64,000 nucleotides of DNA from contig JAOANR010000004.1 in assembly GCA_030278955.1 (NCBI GenBank), positions 18,104,526 through 18,168,525 of the forward strand. Reading direction: 5' to 3'. The notes under the pieces were generated by a model. It did no database searches. It worked only from the letters and a program-made list of their open reading frames with translations, and was not told where the DNA came from. The DNA comes from Hygrophila difformis (taxonomy: Eukaryota; Streptophyta; Magnoliopsida; Lamiales; Acanthaceae). This document shows positions 58,537-64,000 of the stretch, piece after piece. The number at the start of each line of letters is the position of its first letter. Position 1 is the first letter of the stretch. The position numbers were made by a program, and so were the translations under genes.

Positions 58537-61288
58537 TGTAATACCCGAGAAATCAACATCGATTATTAAATCCAAAAAAAAAATTGGATTTAACTATCGC
58601 AACCGAAATAATTCCGAGAGAGCGGAATTAAATATTTTCGGACGATAGCAACTCGAAGAGAGTTATCGGATTATCCAACGATCTCGGATAATTCCATATT
58701 ATGATTTTTAGAATTTAAAATCATATTAAAAAAAAGAAGAAAAACGCGACCAGGTGGCCGCGCGGCGGCGACGCGCCGGCGCGCCACCAGCGCGGCGGCG
58801 GCGGCAGGATGGAGTCTTCATGCGTTACACGCGTTTTCGGCTCCATTTTCGAGATGTGACGACTCCAATCAATCCAAATCCGATCCTCAGACATTAAGGG
58901 ATGTTTTGGGATGCATTTGGAGGAGTTTTGAGTGTATCAAATCCCCACAAAGTTGGATAAGGATAGATACATGAACAAAAGAAGATTCATTGAACCAAGG
59001 GTGAACATAGAGGGTGAATGTGGTTTGGTAGGCTCCAATTTCGAGCCTTGACTGCCATAAACCCTTCCACAACTTCCTAGGATCATCAAGGCTTCCATAG
59101 GAATTCTAAACACTCCCTTTCCAACCCCTTTTCAGCCCCAAAAACACTCCACCAACCTTCATTTCGAAAATCAGATTCAATGAGAGAGTTAGTGAGAAAC
59201 TTTGGAGTGTTCTTCATATTCTTGGCTTGGAGGACGAGTCTACCTTCATCCAATCCTATTATCCATTAGGTAAGGTTCTTTTCCACTCCTGGATTCACTT
59301 TCAATTCGAGATTTAAGGGTTGAAAGTAAGGATTTTTCATAACTTGTCCAAATCTAGACTTTCGGAAGGGTAGCAGGCTGTTTTGCGGGTTGGAGGCCAC
59401 TCTTGAGACTTGGATTTGAAGGATCTTCGACAATAATCTATTGATAAGTAAGTTAGTGTTGTGCATCTCAAATTTTAGAGCTTTTGGTTGAGTATTCTTT
59501 GAGTTGTAGTTCGATTTTCATCTTGTGCCAAAACTGTCTTTTAGGGTTTCTTCCGAGTAGATTTTATTGTTGTGCTTTTCTCGCCTAGATCCTTTCGTTT
59601 TTGGAAGAACTTGTCTAAATGAAAAATGTTCCTAACACTTTAAAGATGATCCCTGTAAATTTTCATAATTTTTGGACTTGATTTGATCGACGAAAACAGA
59701 TCTGGTATTTTCTGCTGCACATGTTGACAGATTTCAATTTCTAACATGTTCAGTTTTGTAGTTCATATTTCTCCTAGCTATTGTCGTTTTTGATGGTTAG
59801 TTTCTACATGAAAATTGTTCATCTATGTGTCTAGTTCACTCCTGTGAAATTTCAGAATTTTTGGATCAACCTTCGAATTGTTATGGATTTTTAAGTAAGC
59901 TGTGGTCGGATGAACAGTGGTCTTTGCACCCTTTTGAAAACAAGTTTCTGAAATGATTTTTTTTGAGCAACTTAGAGTTCGAATTTGCTAAGGCCTATTT
60001 CTGAGAAAAATGCTTATTTTGATGTCTCCTAGTAGCTGTAAAATTTTCAGAATTTTCCACAAAGTTTTACTACATTTCCTAATACGATTTTGAAAACTGC
60101 TACGGTGTGGTCTTACCGGTAAATCTTGGTTTCGTACGTTTTGATGGTTATTGAGTCGATTGCTACTCTTTTATGAATCTTATGAATTCTGGAAATGTAG
60201 ACATGTGTTGTAATGATTAAAATGTGGTTTTTGAAACTTTGTGAGTTTTGATCGAGTTAGATGCCCAATTTTGGAGGGTAAGTGCACTTGGCGTGGGCTC
60301 GTTGGGCCGCCCCCTCTTTTTGGTGGCCAAAACGGCGCCAAGTAAATTATGTTGCGTGTTAGTATGAGTCTATACTCCTAGATGTATCCGTATGGGTTAT
60401 CTAGGGCTCCGGAGTGTGTCTGTATAGGGTCCGCTGCTTTCACTTGCCTTGCGGGTTCGATTCCCCAAGGTTTATGTTTTTCCTGCGGGTTCGATTCCCC
60501 AGGATATTGTTGACTCCTATGGGTTCGATTCCCTAGGATGTATATTGAGTTCTTGCGGGTTCGATTCCCCAAGGACGAGGTGTCCTCGATCATAATGAAC
60601 AATGGTAAACGAAGGTATTTGTGTTCTGGAAACAATGATGTCCTCGATCATATGGAAACAATGGTAAAAGAATGTGTTTGAACTCTTGCGGGTTTGATTC
60701 CCCAAAAATGGTAAAAGAATGTATTTGAGTTCTTGTGGGTTTGATTCCCCAAGGACAAGTGTTCTCGCTCATAAAGAGATTTGAAAAAGATCTTTCGGCA
60801 GGTGTAAGATTTAAATATTTCTCCGTAAATAATTATCCGTCTTTTAAAGTAAATTCCTATTTTGAATACTCTTCTAAAATTTTTAAAATTCGTTGTGTTG
60901 TATATTAACTTACTGAGTACCATTGTACTGATAGATACGTTGTCTCTATTTTTTTCAGATGTTGAAGATTAGCGCACTGCATTTACATTTGGGATGGGAA
61001 TTTCCGAAGACTTGTCGCACTTGTTTTTAAATTCTTTTACGAATCCCAAACTCATGTTTGGCCGTGTTTGGCCCTTAGCTTCCGCACTGTTTTAAATTAT
61101 GTATGTTAGACTTAACTCTGATTTAAACCTTCGGGCACTTATTGAATGTTTTTTTTTAAAATTATTTTTAAGTATTGGTACAACTTAGCCTTAGCATCTT
61201 CTCAAGTGAGCTCGAAATGGTTCGCGTTTTGCTTGGGAAGGTGTGGCGGTGACATCCTGGCCTGGGTTATCAAATCCGGGGTGTTACA
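58537..61288 (+). repeat. N5 5' LTR, ~2.75 kb
   Basis: Begins TGTAATACCCGAGAAATC and ends ATCCGGGGTGTTACA. It has a GC-rich block at 58745-58812 and the TTCGATT hairpin array at 60440-60760. No real gene. Confidence 0.9.
60440..60760 (+). repeat. Hairpin array with tRNA T-arm/B-box-like cores in N5 LTR
   Basis: Six units carry GGGTTYGATTCCC: cores at 60454, 60488, 60532, 60568 (GGTTCGATTCC) and 60691, 60738 (GGTTTGATTCC). Each has outer arms that pair: CCTTG/CAAGG, TCCTG/CAGGA, TCCTA/TAGGA, TCTTG/CAAGG and so on, with changes on both sides that keep pairing. The loop TTCGATT is the T-loop form and GGTTCGATTCC fits the Pol III B-box. No acceptor stem, anticodon arm or clear A-box is present, so it is not a tRNA gene. 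Confidence 0.78.
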
Positions 61289-61291
61289 AAG

Positions 61292-61303
61292 TGGTATCAG
61301 AGC
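61292..61303 (+). other. N5 primer binding site (initiator Met tRNA)
   Basis: TGGTATCAGAGC three bases after the LTR. Confidence 0.93.
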
Positions 61304-61763
61304 CCGGAAATTTTTTTTAAAGCTATTATTTTTCGGCCCACTATAGAGGCCCAAAATATTCAATATTACTTTTAAGCATTTTAATATATTATTTCCATGG
61401 AAACGAATTTTATTTTAAAACCCATGGGAATTATATAACAATTATTCCGACAAGTCTTGAAAAATGCATAAGTATTTTTTTGGGGGGGATGCATTTGCAT
61501 ACATCCATCATTTTTTTTAAATACTCCAAAGTATATATATGCATGTCACGTGTATTTGATAATGTTCTTAGTTGGTCTGTCGATTGACCTTGCCTTAGAG
61601 CCACTAACTTGAATCTAACCTTGCTTTAGCCTTAGAACTTGATCAAGGGTGCTTAGTTTGCACATATCTATTCTCTCCTCTTATCCTTCCGATCATTTAG
61701 ATCTTCCTGACTGTTAGCGTGCCTTAGACTAGAAACACATCTTCGCGTGCTTGGATAACAGAA
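61304..61763 (+). other. N5 leader
   Basis: Leader with a T/G run (TTTTTTTGGGGGGGATGCAT near 61472) like those of T1/T2, and a pyrimidine-rich end before gag. No gene. Confidence 0.6.
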
Positions 61764-62921
61764 ATGGCACCTAAGGGAAGGCCAAGGAGGGTAGTCCAAA
61801 ACAACGGTGGTGCTAACGCACCTAACGACAATGACATTCCTCAAAACATAGGAGGGCGAGTGCCAACTGTTCCCAACAATATGGATGAGCGTCTAAGGAA
61901 TATTGAGGAAGTTCTCGTAGCACTAGGAAATGCCGAGGTGCAACGTGCACAAGCGGGTGTACCACCGCCGGTAGCCCGAGGCAACTACCTAGCATTGGTG
62001 AACCCTTACAAACCACCTCATTATGACGGCCAAGAGGACCCTACCAAGTTGGAGAATTGGATCCGAACTTTTGACAAGCTTCTTACTGCCGTCAAATGCC
62101 CCGAGAACGAGAATGTTCGGTTGGCGACCTATTATCTGGATGGAGAGGCGGACGAGTGGTGGCAACATCTCCAAGGAGATTTGGCCGAGGTTGAGAAAGT
62201 TTATACATGGAAAGAATTTGAGGAAGCGTTGAGAGAGAGGTTTTATCCACTGAGCACTAAGGCTGCAAAGTATGAAGAATTTATTAACTTAAGACAAGGA
62301 GGAAAAACGGTGCAAGAATATTATACCAAGTTCAAGGAGTTAGTTCGCTTTGCTCCGAGACTTGTACCAACTGACTCCGACAAGGCCCAGAAGTTCGAGA
62401 TGGGGCTAAACCTTAGTATCCGAGAGATACTGGTTGGAGGACAACACAATACACTACAGGCAGTGTATGACCGAGCTGTAGCAATCGCTCGTGTCCAGCG
62501 ACTGAAACGTAAGGACAATGGTGAGTCGAGCAAGGGCTCGCAAGGATTTGAGAAAAAGAATCGAAATAACAATAATAACAAATTGAGGAAGGACAATGGT
62601 CAAACTAGGTTCGATGGACCTAAGGAGAATGTGGACAGAGGTTTGAACAACAGAAGAAATGACACCCGTGGTACATCCATACCACGATGCCCGCAGTGCC
62701 ACAAAGCGCATTTGGTGCGCGAGTGCCCTAAGCGTGGAACTTGTTATAGATGTGGTGGGGAAGACCACATGATTAGAGAATGCAATATTCGTAAGGAGAT
62801 GATCGAGAAGAGGTTGGATCTGGTGAACCCTCCACACGAGAATCGGCCGACTGGGCCAAATCATCCCAATAATCAAGGACAGAGACCACAACAGAATCGC
62901 AACCAACAAGAAAATCCATAG
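61764..62921 (+). CDS. N5 Gag, 385 aa
   Basis: Intact frame from ATG 61764 (MAPKGRPRRV) to TAG 62921. Capsid-like core at about residues 75-245: YKPPHYDGQEDP, WIRTFDKLLTAVKCP, YYLDGEADEWWQ, FYPLSTKAAKYEEFINL, QEYYTKFKELVRFAPRL. A basic, Asn-rich linker follows, then two zinc knuckles: C309-C312-H316-C321 and the canonical C327-C330-H335-C340. A Pro/Asn/Gln tail ends the protein. No pol follows; the 3' UTR begins at once. It is close in sequence to N3 Gag and T2 Gag. It would package N5 RNA, with reverse transcriptase and integrase from a related autonomous element. Confidence 0.93.
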   Translation: MAPKGRPRRVVQNNGGANAPNDNDIPQNIGGRVPTVPNNMDERLRNIEEVLVALGNAEVQRAQAGVPPPVARGNYLALVNPYKPPHYDGQEDPTKLENWIRTFDKLLTAVKCPENENVRLATYYLDGEADEWWQHLQGDLAEVEKVYTWKEFEEALRERFYPLSTKAAKYEEFINLRQGGKTVQEYYTKFKELVRFAPRLVPTDSDKAQKFEMGLNLSIREILVGGQHNTLQAVYDRAVAIARVQRLKRKDNGESSKGSQGFEKKNRNNNNNKLRKDNGQTRFDGPKENVDRGLNNRRNDTRGTSIPRCPQCHKAHLVRECPKRGTCYRCGGEDHMIRECNIRKEMIEKRLDLVNPPHENRPTGPNHPNNQGQRPQQNRNQQENP

Positions 62922-62962
62922 GCAGTTATGGGGACATAACTGCGGTCCTAAGGGGGAGAGGA
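62922..62962 (+). other. N5 hairpin 1 and first polypurine motif
   Basis: Arms GCAGTTATG and CATAACTGC around GGGA (62922-62943), then CTAAGGGGGAGAGGA, then TGTGATACCCC. Same order as 52091-52131 of T2; the outermost pair is G-C here and A-T there. Confidence 0.72.
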
Positions 62963-63115
62963 TGTGATACCCCGCAGAGATGTCACGCGTTGAGGTAAGA
63001 ATTTAATTTTCGAGCCTCAATAATTCTATGCGTGTAAACTACTAGTTTATGTTGGTGTTGCTTTCCGAGTGCGACCCAACTTCGAGGACGAAGTTGATTT
63101 CTAAGGCGGGTGGAC
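62963..63115 (+). other. N5 3' end with hairpin 2 and polypurine tract
   Basis: Hairpin AACTTCG/CGAAGTT around AGGA at 63078-63095, then AAGGCGGGTGGA (63103-63114) before the LTR. The tract has a C in it, unlike T2. Confidence 0.8.
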
Positions 63116-64000
63116 TGTAATACCCGAGAAATCAACATCAATTATTAAATCCAAAAAAAAAATTGGATTTAACTATCGCAACCGAAATAATTCCGAGAGA
63201 GCGGAATTAAATATTTTCGGACGATAGCAACTCGAAGAGAGTTATCGGATTATCCAACGATCTCGGATAATTCCATATTATGATTTTTAGAATTTAAAAT
63301 CATATTAAAAAAAAAAGAAGAAAAACGCGACCAGGTGGCCGCGCGGCGGCGACGCGCCGGCGCGCCACCAGCGCGGCGGCGGCGGCAGGATGGAGTCTTC
63401 ATGCGTTACACGCGTTTTCGGCTCCATTTTCGAGATGTGACGACTCCAATCAATCCAAATCCGATCCTCAGACATTAAGGGATGTTTTGGGATGCATTTG
63501 GAAGAGTTTTGAGTGTATCAAATCCCCACAAAGTTGGATAAGGATAGATACATGAACAAAAGAAGATTCATTGAACCAAGGGTGAACATAGAGGGTGAAT
63601 GTGGTTTGGTAGGCTCCAATTTCGAGCCTTGACTGCCATAAACCCTTCCACAACTTCCTAGGATCATCAAGGCTTCCATAGGAATTCTAAACACTCCCTT
63701 TCCAACCCCTTTTCAGCCCCAAAAACACTCCACCAACCTTCATTTCGAAAATCAGATTCAATGAGAGAGTTAGTGAGAAACTTTGGAGTGTTCTTCATAT
63801 TCTTGGCTTGGAGGACGAGTCTACCTTCATCCAATCCTATTATCCATTAGGTAAGGTTCTTTTCCACTCCTGGATTCACTTTCAATTCGAGATTTAAGGG
63901 TTGAAAGTAAGGATTTTTCATAACTTGTCCAAATCTAGACTTTCGGAAGGGTAGCAGGCTGTTTTGCGGGTTGGAGGCCACTCTTGAGACTTGGATTTGA
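63116..64000 (+). repeat. N5 3' LTR, first 885 bp
   Basis: Matches 58537-59421 almost base for base; continues past the window. Confidence 0.92.

Larger units (their letters stand above)
58537..64000 (+). mobile_element. N5: gag-only LTR retrotransposon, 3' LTR runs off the window
   Basis: 5' LTR, initiator-Met primer site, leader, one intact gag, 3' UTR, polypurine tract and the first 885 bases of the 3' LTR. The internal region is only about 1.83 kb and has no pol, as in N3. LTR ends, primer site and gag place it with T1/T2 and N3. Over the visible 885 bases the two LTRs differ at about two substitutions (near 58562/63141 and 58921/63502) and an A-run length, so insertion is recent. Left target duplication candidate CTATA at 58532-58536. 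Confidence 0.9.

Noticed and set aside
60430..60760. tRNA gene or tRNA-derived SINE
   Set aside because: Only T-arm/B-box-like cores repeat; no acceptor stem, anticodon arm, clear A-box or poly tail is present. It is an LTR minisatellite.

Overview
The window is repeat-rich flowering-plant DNA, probably from a dicot. Evidence: a Ty1/copia element and Ty3/gypsy chromovirus (Tekay/Del-like) and Athila-like elements with plant initiator-Met and Asp tRNA primer sites, a plant L1-type LINE carrying a plant RNase H domain, CACTA termini, and several Stowaway-like MITEs with TA target duplications. I see no convincing host gene, tRNA, rRNA or CRISPR. Almost every base can be placed in a transposable element, and much of the window is one nested stack.

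Layout. 1-4706: a minus-strand copia element (C0); its LTR, primer site and a 1225-codon open frame are present and it runs off the left edge. 4707-6095: unique-looking DNA with an ~82-bp minisatellite. 6098-8373: a MITE, then a CACTA-like element that itself holds two MITEs and is cut by the next element. 8374-12396: left part of a chromovirus (T1: 2.66-kb LTR, primer site, coiled-coil ORF, start of gag). 12397-54414: a second copy of the same family (T2) inserted in T1's gag with a TTCAC target duplication. T2 is itself split twice. At 19093-32456 (GTGAG duplication) sits a minus-strand tandem array (N3) of three near-identical 3.2-kb LTRs and two gag-only internal regions. At 32616-50250 (ATCGC duplication) sits a 17.6-kb Athila-like element (A4). 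54415-56359: a scrap of T1 gag joined to a decayed LINE 3' half with poly(A). 56360-58536: three MITEs and unassigned AT-rich DNA. 58537-64000: a young gag-only LTR element (N5) whose 3' LTR runs off the right edge.

How the parts fit. T1/T2, N3 and N5 share LTR ends, primer site, gag type and 3' ends, so N3 and N5 look like gag-only (TR-GAG type) relatives that would borrow pol from a T2-like autonomous member. When the two nested insertions are removed, T2's pol reads open from the RT through RNase H, integrase and chromodomain. By eye, LTR divergence orders the events: T2 is oldest (several percent), A4 younger, N3 and N5 youngest (well below 1%).

The most unusual signals are: (1) the N3 array of LTR-internal-LTR-internal-LTR inside a single target duplication; (2) arrays of short hairpin repeats with compensatory base changes in LTRs of N3, N5 and A4, and again beside A4's 3' ORFs; (3) paired LTR-start/polypurine motifs at the 3' ends of T2, N3 and N5, with covarying hairpins, where different families appear to use different members of the pair; (4) two diverged copies of the env-position ORF in A4. 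All comparisons were by eye; percent identities are rough.
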